DNA from: Actinomycetes bacterium
GTDB lineage: Bacteria; Actinomycetota; Acidimicrobiia; Acidimicrobiales; SZUA-35
Length of the DNA stretch: 38,190 nucleotides
Assembly (NCBI GenBank): GCA_024227975.1
Contig: JAAETV010000102.1
Location: 1 to 38,190, forward strand
Direction: 5' to 3'
Positions 9,092 through 16,865 of the stretch are shown piece after piece (position 1 is the first letter of the stretch; the number at the start of each line of letters is the position of its first letter). Made by a program: the position numbers and the translations under genes. Below the pieces are notes generated by a model that was given only the letters and a program-made list of their open reading frames with translations, did no database searches and was not told the DNA's origin.

Positions 9092-9841
9092 ATGAGACGA
9101 ACCGCCCTCTCTGCCCTCACAACTCTTGCTGCGCTCATGCTGGGTCTGGCGGCCTGCGGCAGCGACGACAACTCGGCAACAACCGAGTCCACTGACACCG
9201 AGTCCACCGCCACGACCGCTATTGGGGAGAGTGTTGTCTCTGCGGCCGGGCAACCCGGAGAGTCCTCGACCTTCGTGGCTGAGGTGTGGGCGGACAACTG
9301 GTTCGCCCTCTACGCCAACGGCGAGCTCGTTGGCGAGGACTCCGTGCCGATCACAACCGAGCGCTCGTTCAACGCCGAGACCATCACTTTCGAGGCCACC
9401 TACCCCTTGACGCTGGGGATCGAGGCAAAGGATTTCAAAGAGACCGACAGCGGAATCGAGTACATCGGCCAGAGCAAGCAGCAGATGGGTGACGGTGGCC
9501 TGATCGCTCAGATCACTGACACCACGACCGGTGAGACCATTGCCGTGACGAGCGCAGACTGGGCCGCTCTGGTCATCCATCGCGCTCCGCTCAACACCGA
9601 TTGTGAGAAGGACGCCGACCCCGATGCGACCTGTGAGACCGAAATCGCCGATGCTCCCTCGGACTGGTCCAGCAGTAGCTTTGATGACTCCAGCTGGACC
9701 GAGGCCACAGTGTGGGGCGAAGGCGATGTCGGTCCCAAGGACGGCTACGACCAGATCACATGGGAGCCTGCGGCCGAGCTGATCTGGGGAAGCGACCTCG
9801 AGGTCGACAACACGATCCTGTTCCGTCTCACCGTCGGGTGA
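9092..9841 (+). CDS. Secreted lipoprotein, unknown function (beta-rich)
   Basis: A protein of 249 residues. A basic start (M-R-R), a hydrophobic stretch and the lipobox L-A-A-C (Cys22) mark it for lipidation and anchoring outside the membrane. Residues 23-55 are a Ser/Thr/Glu/Asp linker. The mature domain begins around 60 with W-A-D-N-W-F-A-L-Y-A-N-G-E-L-V-G, a pattern seen in carbohydrate-binding jelly-roll folds. A pair of cysteines flanks an acidic insert (C-E-K-D...C-E-T-E) that might bind calcium or form a disulfide. A second Trp-rich stretch follows (W-S-S-S-S-F-D-D-S-S-W). GAAGGAT six bases upstream supports the ATG at 9092. I do not recognise a named family; ligand binding at the cell surface is a guess. 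Confidence 0.8.
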   Translation: MRRTALSALTTLAALMLGLAACGSDDNSATTESTDTESTATTAIGESVVSAAGQPGESSTFVAEVWADNWFALYANGELVGEDSVPITTERSFNAETITFEATYPLTLGIEAKDFKETDSGIEYIGQSKQQMGDGGLIAQITDTTTGETIAVTSADWAALVIHRAPLNTDCEKDADPDATCETEIADAPSDWSSSSFDDSSWTEATVWGEGDVGPKDGYDQITWEPAAELIWGSDLEVDNTILFRLTVG

Positions 9842-9887
9842 GCCAAGCCACCAGCCCCGGAGTTGCTCCGCTGAGGCCGGTTGGTCG

Positions 9888-10808
9888 TCAGGCTCGTCGC
9901 GCGGGTTGTCGATCGCCGACCGGCGATGTCGACCATTGGGCCGCCTGTTCGACGGTGAGCAGTGCTTCACCGACTAGTTCCGCAGTCTGAGTCGGGTCGC
10001 CGCTCCAGTCCAGTTCGTTGAATGAGCGGATGAGTGAGGCGATCACGGGCAGCATTGGCTGGAACGGCGAGGCGAGGCGAGCCACAACACGGAAGACACC
10101 CAGTGGGAGTGAGCGGAAGCGGACCGGCTTTCCGGTGGTGGTGAACCAACGCTCGATGCAGTCTCGATAGCTCATTGCCTCGGGGCCGAACAGCTCGTGA
10201 ACCGCCCCCGAGTCGTCTCCACGGTCGAGTTCGTTGACAGCGACCCGAGCGATGTCGTGAACCGAGATTGGTGATGTGGGGTGTGGGAACTTGCCGGCAA
10301 GGTTGGCGGTGCCGTTCTTGACGAAGTCGCCGATTATGCTCTCGGTGAAGGTGGTTGGGCGCAGAATGCTGTGGGGGAGGCCCGATTGTCTCAATGCTCC
10401 CTCGGTCTCCAGCTTCACGGTGAACGGCAAGGCATAGTCCACCTTGCCGGCGGCTAGGGCAGAAAGATAGACGATCCGGGGATTGCGGCCCCCGGCCATT
10501 GCGGCCTCGATGACGTTGCGACCCCCGACGACTTCGACGTCGTGTAGCCGGCTCGGCTTGGTCTTGGGATCGTGACCGACCCCCAGGAACAAAGCAACGG
10601 CGTCGATGCCAGACATCGCTGCGGTCAAGGTCTCGGGTCGGGTCACGTCGCCAATGACCACCTCGCAGCCGTTGGCGGTGAACCACTCGGATTGGTTCTG
10701 GTTGCGGAGCAGAACGCGGGGTGGGCGAGCTTCAGCCACGAGCTGGTTGACTACCGCTCGTCCCGACTGGCCGGTCGCTCCGACTACAAGTACCGATGAT
10801 TGACTCAT
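9888..10808 (-). CDS. NmrA-like/atypical SDR NAD(P)-binding protein
   Basis: A protein of 306 residues opening with V-L-V-V-G-A-T-G-Q-S-G-R, the G-x-x-G-x-x-G dinucleotide loop of atypical SDRs. It lacks the classical Y-x3-K catalytic pair in the usual place, which points to the NmrA/NAD(P)H-binding group that includes redox sensors and quinone or isoflavone reductase-like enzymes. L-R-P-T-T-F-T-E and a C-terminal substrate-binding part are visible. The gene is divergent from an AraC-type regulator with only 77 bases between start codons, and an inverted repeat abuts its ATG, so it is probably the target of that regulator. Confidence 0.82.
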   Translation of the reverse strand: MSQSSVLVVGATGQSGRAVVNQLVAEARPPRVLLRNQNQSEWFTANGCEVVIGDVTRPETLTAAMSGIDAVALFLGVGHDPKTKPSRLHDVEVVGGRNVIEAAMAGGRNPRIVYLSALAAGKVDYALPFTVKLETEGALRQSGLPHSILRPTTFTESIIGDFVKNGTANLAGKFPHPTSPISVHDIARVAVNELDRGDDSGAVHELFGPEAMSYRDCIERWFTTTGKPVRFRSLPLGVFRVVARLASPFQPMLPVIASLIRSFNELDWSGDPTQTAELVGEALLTVEQAAQWSTSPVGDRQPARRA

Positions 10809-10827
10809 AGTCCAATGATATGGACTA
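10808..10827. promoter_or_regulatory. Inverted repeat (7-6-7) in the NmrA/AraC divergent promoter region
   Basis: TAGTCCA (10808-10814) and TGGACTA (10821-10827) are perfect inverted arms around a 6-bp spacer. The left arm touches the first base of the minus-strand ATG of the NmrA-like gene. This is a plausible operator, most simply for the divergent AraC-family protein or for a dimeric repressor encoded elsewhere. Confidence 0.5.
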
Positions 10828-10885
10828 CACTCGGACGTGAAAGGGCGTTCTGTCGCTGATTTGTGATCAATCGTCTGGAGGTAGT

Positions 10886-11818
10886 GTGGATCCGCTAACT
10901 GATGTGCTGGAGTCGATCCGCTTGACTAGTGGTGTGTTCCGACGGACCGAGCTCAATGCCCCCTGGGTCGTATCCACTGGTGCCCTGCCGGTCGGGGTCT
11001 ATCACGCCGTTCACCAAGGGTCGGTCTGGATCACGGTCGACAACGCTGAGCCGCTCCTGGTCGAGGCCGGGCAGATCACCGTCCTGCCCCATGGTTCAGG
11101 TCACTCCCTGTCCCACGATCGCCGCGCCACCGGACCACAGCTGGAGGCGACCGTTGACCCTGACAGGAACGTTCAACTGCTCACCAATGATGGCGACGGA
11201 CCCCGAGCCTCGGTCTTGTGCGGCACGTTCGAGTTCGCCCGCAGCTCGGTCCACCCCTTGCTCGGGATGCTGCCAGATCTCATCGTCGTACCTACTGACC
11301 AGGCATGGCTTCACGGGGCGGTCGAAGCGCTTGACGCCGAGATCGACAACAACCTTCCCGGCACCGAGGTCATGATCAACCGGTTGTCTGACATCGTGTT
11401 GGTGAGCGCTCTACGCAACTACTGGATGACACTTCCCGACGAGGAAGTGGGCTGGCTGGCCGGTTTGCGGGATCCCGAGATCCGACACGCCATCGGACTC
11501 ATCCACCGTTGGCCCGAACGCCGCTGGACGGCCCAGTCGCTGGCGGCTGAGATCGGGCTCAGTCGAGCAACCTTCTTCCAACGCTTCACCCGCCTGGTCG
11601 GGGAACCGCCAGCCCAGTATCTGACCCGATGGCGGATCCATCGGGCGGCCCAACTACTCGAAGACGGGCGGTCAGTCATCGAGATCACTGAGGCCGTCGG
11701 CTACAACTCGACTCAGGCCTTCACCCGAGCCTTCAAGCGGTTCAGCGGCACGACGCCGGGCGCCTACGCCCGATCTGGCCACTCGGGTGAGCTGGTTGGA
11801 GCCATCGTCGCCTCGTAG
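10886..11818 (+). CDS. AraC-family transcriptional regulator with N-terminal cupin domain
   Basis: A regulator of 310 residues. The N-terminal half (about 20-180) is a cupin-type effector domain with P-V-G-V-Y-H-A-V-H-Q-G and L-P-H-G-S-G-H. The C-terminal 100 residues are a double helix-turn-helix AraC domain: W-T-A-Q-S-L-A-A-E-I-G-L-S-R-A-T-F-F-Q-R-F, then the second motif V-I-E-I-T-E-A-V-G-Y-N-S-T-Q-A-F-T-R-A-F-K-R-F. The GTG start at 10886 is supported by GGAGG five bases upstream. Cupin-type AraC regulators commonly sit beside an oxidoreductase they control; here the divergent neighbour is the NmrA-like gene. Effector unknown. Confidence 0.92.
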   Translation: MDPLTDVLESIRLTSGVFRRTELNAPWVVSTGALPVGVYHAVHQGSVWITVDNAEPLLVEAGQITVLPHGSGHSLSHDRRATGPQLEATVDPDRNVQLLTNDGDGPRASVLCGTFEFARSSVHPLLGMLPDLIVVPTDQAWLHGAVEALDAEIDNNLPGTEVMINRLSDIVLVSALRNYWMTLPDEEVGWLAGLRDPEIRHAIGLIHRWPERRWTAQSLAAEIGLSRATFFQRFTRLVGEPPAQYLTRWRIHRAAQLLEDGRSVIEITEAVGYNSTQAFTRAFKRFSGTTPGAYARSGHSGELVGAIVAS

Positions 11819-12023
11819 CGAGCCGATCCCCATTGAGACCAGAGCCAAGTTGCGCGTCCTGGCAGCCAAGGACGGCAGATCGATGGAAGCTGAGGTGAGA
11901 GACCTGTTGCGGGTCGCCGTAGGGGCTGCCCACTCAGTGCCTCTTGTCGGACGCCCGGGCGCTCACTCGGGCGCGCGATGGTGCTTCGTAGTAGGATCCT
12001 CGTTCGTGAGGGGTTCGACATGA
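11787..12023 (+). CDS. Possible remnant of a FitA/VapB-type ribbon-helix-helix antitoxin
   Basis: In this frame residues 14-47 read P-I-P-I-E-T-R-A-K-L-R-V-L-A-A-K-D-G-R-S-M-E-A-E-V-R-D-L-L, a good match to the strand-helix-helix DNA-binding core of FitA-like antitoxins. The reading frame starts inside the 3' end of the AraC gene, lacks an obvious ribosome-binding site, and its last 30 residues are not antitoxin-like. No PIN-domain toxin follows. I read it as an orphan or degraded antitoxin, not a working module; chance similarity is possible because the motif is short. Confidence 0.35.
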   Translation: MSWLEPSSPRSEPIPIETRAKLRVLAAKDGRSMEAEVRDLLRVAVGAAHSVPLVGRPGAHSGARWCFVVGSSFVRGST

Positions 12024-12178
12024 ACTGGTTCCGGCAGCTACCAATGGGAGCATATGTGATCATTGTGGGGACGATTTCTGTCATTGGCTGGATCACTCTC
12101 GATGGGACCTTGCCTCTGGTGATTTCGATCATCGCGGGATCTTCGATTGCGCTCAAGGGATCACTTCAGCACGGATAG
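12020..12178 (+). CDS. Small hydrophobic membrane protein (52 aa), unknown function
   Basis: The ATG at 12020 is preceded by GAGGGG at a good distance (six bases). The 52-residue product has two hydrophobic stretches (A-Y-V-I-I-V-G-T-I-S-V-I-G-W and L-P-L-V-I-S-I-I-A-G-S-S-I-A-L) split by T-L-D-G-T, so a two-pass hairpin is likely. It follows the possible antitoxin remnant with a 4-base overlap (12020-12023). No family recognised. An in-frame upstream start at 11978 would add 14 polar residues but has no better signal. Confidence 0.5.
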   Translation: MNWFRQLPMGAYVIIVGTISVIGWITLDGTLPLVISIIAGSSIALKGSLQHG

Positions 12179-12291
12179 AGCCACCTCCCATCCGTCGGGT
12201 TCGAACACTGGCCGTAGGCGGCGGACGACGAGTCCAAGCTTGACTCGCTTGGCAATGCCGAAGCCACGCCCCTGGCGCTCGGGATTCAGCT

Positions 12292-12328
12292 CCTACCTCG
12301 GCATCCGGCTATCTACCGAGGTCGTAGG
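12292..12328. terminator. Candidate bidirectional hairpin between convergent genes
   Basis: ACCTCGG (12295-12301) pairs perfectly with CCGAGGT (12316-12322). The outer bases CCTAC (12292-12296) and GTAGG (12324-12328) can extend an imperfect stem. The loop contains the stop codon of the minus-strand fatty-acid synthase gene. There is no T-tract, as is common for GC-rich actinobacterial terminators. The rest of 12179-12291 shows a small imperfect palindrome (12230-12246) and nothing else I can name. Confidence 0.4.
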
Positions 12329-13689
12329 GTCATCCCAGAGGGGCGCCAGGCGGGGCCGACCAGGACGATCTGGTTCAGGGTGCACAGCCGCTCGTCGAAG
12401 GCGGCCTCGCAATAGGCGAGGTAGAAGCGCCATAGTCGGCAGAAGCGTTCGTCGAAGAGGAGGGCGGCGACTTCGCCCTGGCTGGCATCGAATTGTTGGT
12501 GCCATCGGCGCAGGGTCTCGCCATAGTGGGCCGACAGGTCTTCGACATCGAGCAGCTGCATCGAGGTCGCGCCCGAGACTGAGGCGGCCAACACGTCAAG
12601 CGATGGGAGCCCGCCCCCCGGGAATACGAACCGCTTGATGAAATCCTCGGTTCGCTTGGCTGCCTCGAAGCGACGACCGGGAACACAGATGGCCTGAAGG
12701 GCTGCCATCCCATCGGGGGCCATGCAGCCTTCGATCGTGGCCAGGAACTGCTTGTAGTCTCGCCAGCTGACAGCCTCGATCATTTCCACCGAAACGACCT
12801 TGTCGAAGCGGCCGTCACCCTGGCCGGGGCCGACCCCGGCCGCCACATGGCGCGGCAGCTCCCGCCAATCGATGTCGAGCACTTCGACCAGAGGCCCGAG
12901 CCCGGCCTCGGCTACCCGCCGGGTGGCCTCTCGGTGTTGGTCGGCGGAGATGGTGGTGGTCGTCACCCGAGCGCCACGGGTGGAAGCGGCGTGGATGGCG
13001 AATCCGCCCCAACCAGTGCCGATCTCGAGCACCCGGTCACCGGTGTCGACCTCGAGCTTGTCGAGCAGCCGATCGTATTTATGGATGCTGGCCTCCGCCA
13101 GTGGGGTGTCATCGCTGGCGAACACGGCGGAGGAGTAGGTCAGGGTCTCGTCGAGGAAGAGCGAAAAGAAGTCGGTTCCAATGTCGTAGTGAGCAGCAAT
13201 GTCCTCCCGGTCCCGGGCCGCCCTGGTCGGAGCCAAGGCTCGTAATAGTCCGCCGGGGGCCAGGCGAGTTGCGGTCGCCTTGCGTCGTTGCCAGCGGCCC
13301 AGTGGTTCCAGGTTGAGGGCTGTGAGGCGGAGCAGGCCCACCAGATCGTCGGTTTCCCACCAGCGTTCGAGATAGCCCCGACCGAACCCGATCGAGCCTT
13401 CCGTGGCCACCGCCACCCAGGCCCGATCGTCGAGCACCCTGACTGTGGCCCAGGGACGTCCGAGATCAGGTCCGTACTCGATCGCTCCCCCCTGATCGAC
13501 GATCGTGATCCTGCCCGTGGTCATCCGATTGAGCAGTGCTTGCATTGCCCGTCGTGCCATCCGGGTGGCAAGTGTCGAGTGTTTGACCACGCTTGAAGGT
13601 GGCAGTGCTGGCACCAGTTGTGGTTGGCGAACGGGGCTCGGCCGGTTCGCAGGCTCGGTGCTGAGGGGGGTTGCAAGCGAGGTTGCCAT
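12313..13689 (-). CDS. Cyclopropane-fatty-acid synthase-like SAM methyltransferase
   Basis: A protein of 458 residues from ATG 13689, chosen because AAGGAG lies six bases upstream; an in-frame ATG 45 bases earlier has no such signal. The N-terminal 150 residues match the non-catalytic lipid-binding domain of the CFA/UfaA group (R-I-T-I-V-D...G-P). Then follow D-I-A-A-H-Y-D-I-G-T-D-F-F (164-175), Y-S-S-A-V-F, the SAM-binding motif V-L-E-I-G-T-G-W-G-G-F (220-230) and V-S-V-E-M-I-E-A-V. The family transfers a methyl group from SAM to the double bond of phospholipid acyl chains, giving cyclopropane or, in actinobacteria, 10-methyl branched chains. Which product is made is not clear. Divergent from the dehydrogenase operon across about 160 bases. 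Confidence 0.9.
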   Translation of the reverse strand: MATSLATPLSTEPANRPSPVRQPQLVPALPPSSVVKHSTLATRMARRAMQALLNRMTTGRITIVDQGGAIEYGPDLGRPWATVRVLDDRAWVAVATEGSIGFGRGYLERWWETDDLVGLLRLTALNLEPLGRWQRRKATATRLAPGGLLRALAPTRAARDREDIAAHYDIGTDFFSLFLDETLTYSSAVFASDDTPLAEASIHKYDRLLDKLEVDTGDRVLEIGTGWGGFAIHAASTRGARVTTTTISADQHREATRRVAEAGLGPLVEVLDIDWRELPRHVAAGVGPGQGDGRFDKVVSVEMIEAVSWRDYKQFLATIEGCMAPDGMAALQAICVPGRRFEAAKRTEDFIKRFVFPGGGLPSLDVLAASVSGATSMQLLDVEDLSAHYGETLRRWHQQFDASQGEVAALLFDERFCRLWRFYLAYCEAAFDERLCTLNQIVLVGPAWRPSGMTLRPR

Positions 13690-13852
13690 CAGCGGCTCCT
13701 TGACGAATGGACGGTCGCAGGTTTGAGCCAACACGCTTTGGGGAGCGGATTCAGGGAACCAACGTCACCTGCCACCACCGAATCAGGGCCCGGGAATCGA
13801 ACCGGCCGCGGAGTTGTGCGAGTCTGAGGGCACGTCTAGAGGGGAACGAGCC

Positions 13853-14836
13853 ATGGAACCAACACCCGAGGTCCTCGAGGACCTCCATCATCGGATGGTG
13901 CGCATTCGCCATTTCGAAGAGGCTGCGGGCCGGCTGGCCGAGGCCAACCAGCTGCCGGGCTTCCTGCACCTTTATGTGGGGGAAGAAGCCGTGGCCGCTG
14001 GGGTCTGCGCCAATCTCACCGATGACGACCAGATCTCCTCAACCCACCGAGGCCACGGCCACCTGGTAGCCAAGGGTGGTGACTTCAAGCAGATGATGGC
14101 CGAGCTCATGGGCAAGGCAACCGGATACTGCAACGGCAAGGGTGGGTCGATGCACATCTGTGACCTCGACCTGAACATGCTCGGGGCCAACGGCATCGTC
14201 GGTGGTGGTGTCCCCATCGCCGTTGGGGCCGGGTTCGCCAACAAATACAAGGGGACCGACAATGTCTCGGTCGTCTTCTTCGGTGATGGCTCCACCAACA
14301 TCGGTGCCTTCCACGAGGCGGCCAATATGGCGGCTGCTCTGTCTCTTCCCGTGGTTTTTGTCTGTGAGAACAACGAGTACGGCGAGTACACGCCCCGAGA
14401 ACAGACGATGGCCATCACCGATGTGGTCGATCGGGCTGCCGGCTATGGCATGCCCGGTGTGATTGCCGACGGGATGGACGTGATCGCCATGTACGAGGCG
14501 GCCGGTGAGGCCGTGGCCCGGGCTCGGGCCGGGGAAGGCCCCTCGTTCATCGAGGCCAAGACCTACCGGTTCTACAACCACCATGGTGTCCAGGTGCTGG
14601 GAGTGAAGTACCGCAGTGACGACGAGTTGGCCCGCTGGAAGAAACGCGACCCAATCGAGATGCTCGAAGCCCGCCTTCCCGATCTGGGGGTCATGACCAC
14701 CGACGAGATCGAGGCCGTGCACACCGACGTCGAAGCCGAGGTGGCTGAGGCCATCCGCTTCGGTCAGGAGTCACCCTTGCCCGAAGCCGACACCCTGCTC
14801 GAAGACGTCTACTCAGTGGCAGGAGGGGCACAATGA
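13853..14836 (+). CDS. acoA: Acetoin/2-oxoacid dehydrogenase E1 component, alpha subunit
   Basis: Thiamine-diphosphate enzyme subunit of 327 residues from ATG 13853 (AGAGGGG eight bases upstream; the in-frame ATG at 13814 lacks one). The ThDP/Mg motif G-D-G...N-N is present (F-F-G-D-G-S-T-N-I-G-A-F-H-E-A to V-C-E-N-N). H-R-G-H-G-H, G-K-G-G-S-M-H-I and N-G-I-V-G-G-G-V-P are the conserved E1 alpha segments. Similarity to AcoA-type proteins (L-H-L-Y-V-G-E-E-A, Y-G-M-P-G-V) favours acetoin or a related substrate over pyruvate, which is inference. With E1 beta it decarboxylates or cleaves the substrate and passes the acyl group to E2. The stop overlaps the next start (ATGA). Confidence 0.9.
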   Translation: MEPTPEVLEDLHHRMVRIRHFEEAAGRLAEANQLPGFLHLYVGEEAVAAGVCANLTDDDQISSTHRGHGHLVAKGGDFKQMMAELMGKATGYCNGKGGSMHICDLDLNMLGANGIVGGGVPIAVGAGFANKYKGTDNVSVVFFGDGSTNIGAFHEAANMAAALSLPVVFVCENNEYGEYTPREQTMAITDVVDRAAGYGMPGVIADGMDVIAMYEAAGEAVARARAGEGPSFIEAKTYRFYNHHGVQVLGVKYRSDDELARWKKRDPIEMLEARLPDLGVMTTDEIEAVHTDVEAEVAEAIRFGQESPLPEADTLLEDVYSVAGGAQ

Positions 14837-15852
14837 CTGTCACCGAACAACCAACCGAGACTCGCCAGCTGACCTATGCTGGTGCCTTCACCGAGGCCCT
14901 GCGACAGGTCATGGCTGAAGACGAGAACGTCTTCGTCGCCGGTGAAGACGTCGGCAAGGCCGGCGGTGTGTTCGGCCAATTCGCCGGCCTGGCCGACGAG
15001 TTCGGCGACCGCCGCTGCTTCGACACCCCCATCGCCGAACAGGCCATCGTCGGCTTGGGAATCGGGGCCGCCGTGAGCGGGCTCCGACCCGTGGTCGACG
15101 TGATGTTCATGGACTTCCTCCTCGTTGCCATGGACCAGATCTCCAACCAGGCGGCCAAGCTCAAGTACATGTTTGGCGGCAAGGCCACCCTGCCCCTCAC
15201 CATCACTACCAACGGGGGGGCCGGGCTGTCGGCGGCAGCCCAGCACTCCCAGAGCCTGGAGGCGCTGCTCTGCCACATCCCGGGTTTGAAGGTGGTCATG
15301 CCATCGAGCCCCTATGACGTGAAGGGCCTGCTCGTGTCCTGCATCCGAGACGACAATCCGACGGTGTTCGTCTCCAACAAGCGGATGCTGGGGGTCAAGG
15401 GGCCCGTCCCCGAGGAGATCTACGAGATACCTCTGGGCCAGGGCAAGGTCGTCCGCCAAGGCGACGGGGTGACGGTGGTGACCTATGGGCGCATGGTGCC
15501 CGAATCGGTGAAGGCGGCCGAGTCACTGGCCCAGGAAGGGATCTCGGTCGAGGTTGTCGATCTGCGTTCCTTGCAGCCCCTCGACATCGACATTGTCATC
15601 GAGTCCGTGCGCAAGACGAACCACATCGTCGTGGCCCATGAAGCGGTCCGCTTTGGCGGGCTGGGAGGTGAGATCGCGGCCCAGATCACCGAGCTCGCTT
15701 TCGACTACCTCGAAGGACCGGTCACCAGGGTGGGTGCCCCGTTCTCACCCGTCCCCTTCAGCCCGGCCCTGGAATCCCACTATGTCCCGGATGCCAGCAG
15801 TATCGTTGAAGGCATCCGCTCAACGCTCGGTCTCGGCGCTACGGGAGGGTGA
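14833..15852 (+). CDS. acoB: Acetoin/2-oxoacid dehydrogenase E1 component, beta subunit
   Basis: A protein of 339 residues with the beta-subunit hallmarks: G-E-D-V-G near the N terminus, F-D-T-P-I-A-E-Q-A-I-V-G (the Glu that activates ThDP), Q-H-S-Q-S-L-E-A in the middle, D-L-R-S-L-Q-P-L-D in the C-terminal domain, and A-P-F-S-P-V-P-F-S-P-A-L-E at the end, a pattern of the AcoB group. It forms the alpha2beta2 E1 with the preceding subunit. AGGAGGGG lies before the ATG, which overlaps the alpha stop (ATGA), and its own stop overlaps the next start (GTGA), so E1 alpha, E1 beta and the AcoX-like gene are translationally coupled. Confidence 0.92.
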   Translation: MTVTEQPTETRQLTYAGAFTEALRQVMAEDENVFVAGEDVGKAGGVFGQFAGLADEFGDRRCFDTPIAEQAIVGLGIGAAVSGLRPVVDVMFMDFLLVAMDQISNQAAKLKYMFGGKATLPLTITTNGGAGLSAAAQHSQSLEALLCHIPGLKVVMPSSPYDVKGLLVSCIRDDNPTVFVSNKRMLGVKGPVPEEIYEIPLGQGKVVRQGDGVTVVTYGRMVPESVKAAESLAQEGISVEVVDLRSLQPLDIDIVIESVRKTNHIVVAHEAVRFGGLGGEIAAQITELAFDYLEGPVTRVGAPFSPVPFSPALESHYVPDASSIVEGIRSTLGLGATGG

Positions 15853-16865
15853 CCGACGCGACCGTTGGCATCATCGCCAACCCGGCTGCCGGGAAAGACA
15901 TTCGCCGCCTCGTCAGTGCTGCTTCACCGGTGTCGGACATGGCCAAGATCGGTATCGTTCGCCGCGCCGCTATCGGTGCGGTCGAGGGTGGAGCGACTCG
16001 GATCCTGGTTGCCGACGATCGTCACGCCCTGGCCCGGCGAGCCATCGAGGGGAGCGGTTTGGATGTCTCGGTTCTCGATCTGCCCCTCTTCTCCAGCGGA
16101 CGTGACTCCCAGCGGGCGGCGGCCGAGATGGCCGGATCCGGGGTTGGGGCCGTGATCGTGCTCGGAGGCGATGGGACTCATCGCGATGTGGCCAAGGGGT
16201 GGAGGCAAGCCCCGATCGTGGCCTTGTCGACGGGGACCAACAATGTGTTTCCTCGGGCCGGGGAGGCAACGGTCGCTGGTCATGCTGCGGGGTTGGTGGC
16301 CAGCGGGGCCGTCGCCGTCGCTGAGGTGGCCCAACCGGCCAAGGTGATCGATGTCGAGATCGATCGGATCGACGGCAGCCGCGACCATGATCTGAGCCTG
16401 GTCGACGTTGCCCTCACCACCAGCTCCTTCACCGGAAGCCGGGCCGTCTGGGATGTGGCTTCCCTTCGTTCCCTGGTGACCGTTATCGCCGAGCCGGCTT
16501 CGGTCGGGCTCTCTTCTATCGCCGCCTCCCTCGCTCCCACCGGTCGAGACGAGCCCGGTGGTGTCGCCCTGTGTTTCGCTCCCGGCGGCGATGAACCCGG
16601 CGGAGTGCGGGTTCTGGCGCGGGTCAGGTGCCCGATTGCCCCCGGTCTCTACACCGACGTCGACGTGGTGAAGCATCGGCGGCTGGGTCCGGATGAGGTG
16701 GTGGAGATGGTGGGTCCCGGAGCGCTGAGCTTCGACGGTGAACGTGATGTGGTGATGATGACTGGTGAGCGTGCCCGCCTGCGAGTGAGACACGACGGGC
16801 CCCGCGTGATCGATGTGGCCCAAGCGATGATGATGGGTGGACCTGGGAGAATGAGCGATGGCTGA
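15849..16865 (+). CDS. acoX: AcoX-like protein, NAD-kinase fold
   Basis: A protein of 338 residues with N-P-A-A-G-K near the N terminus, the kinase-fold motif V-L-G-G-D-G-T-H-R, and S-T-G-T-N-N-V-F, the second conserved loop of the ATP-NAD kinase superfamily. Proteins of this type are encoded in acetoin dehydrogenase operons as AcoX; their biochemical role has long been uncertain, and phosphorylation of NAD or of a cofactor is a family-based guess. The gene lies between E1 beta and E2, with a GTGA overlap upstream and an 8-base overlap downstream, which strongly suggests work with the complex. The first residues are in the correct frame only from GTG 15849. Confidence 0.82.
   Translation: MTDATVGIIANPAAGKDIRRLVSAASPVSDMAKIGIVRRAAIGAVEGGATRILVADDRHALARRAIEGSGLDVSVLDLPLFSSGRDSQRAAAEMAGSGVGAVIVLGGDGTHRDVAKGWRQAPIVALSTGTNNVFPRAGEATVAGHAAGLVASGAVAVAEVAQPAKVIDVEIDRIDGSRDHDLSLVDVALTTSSFTGSRAVWDVASLRSLVTVIAEPASVGLSSIAASLAPTGRDEPGGVALCFAPGGDEPGGVRVLARVRCPIAPGLYTDVDVVKHRRLGPDEVVEMVGPGALSFDGERDVVMMTGERARLRVRHDGPRVIDVAQAMMMGGPGRMSDG

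Noticed and set aside
9053..9970. A 305-codon minus-strand frame opposite the lipoprotein gene
   Set aside because: The plus strand has a signal peptide, a lipobox and a ribosome-binding site; this frame is a shadow.
12197..12206. GGGTTCGAAC, another possible tRNA T-loop
   Set aside because: The flanking 70 bases give no cloverleaf pairing and no CCA-adjacent acceptor stem.
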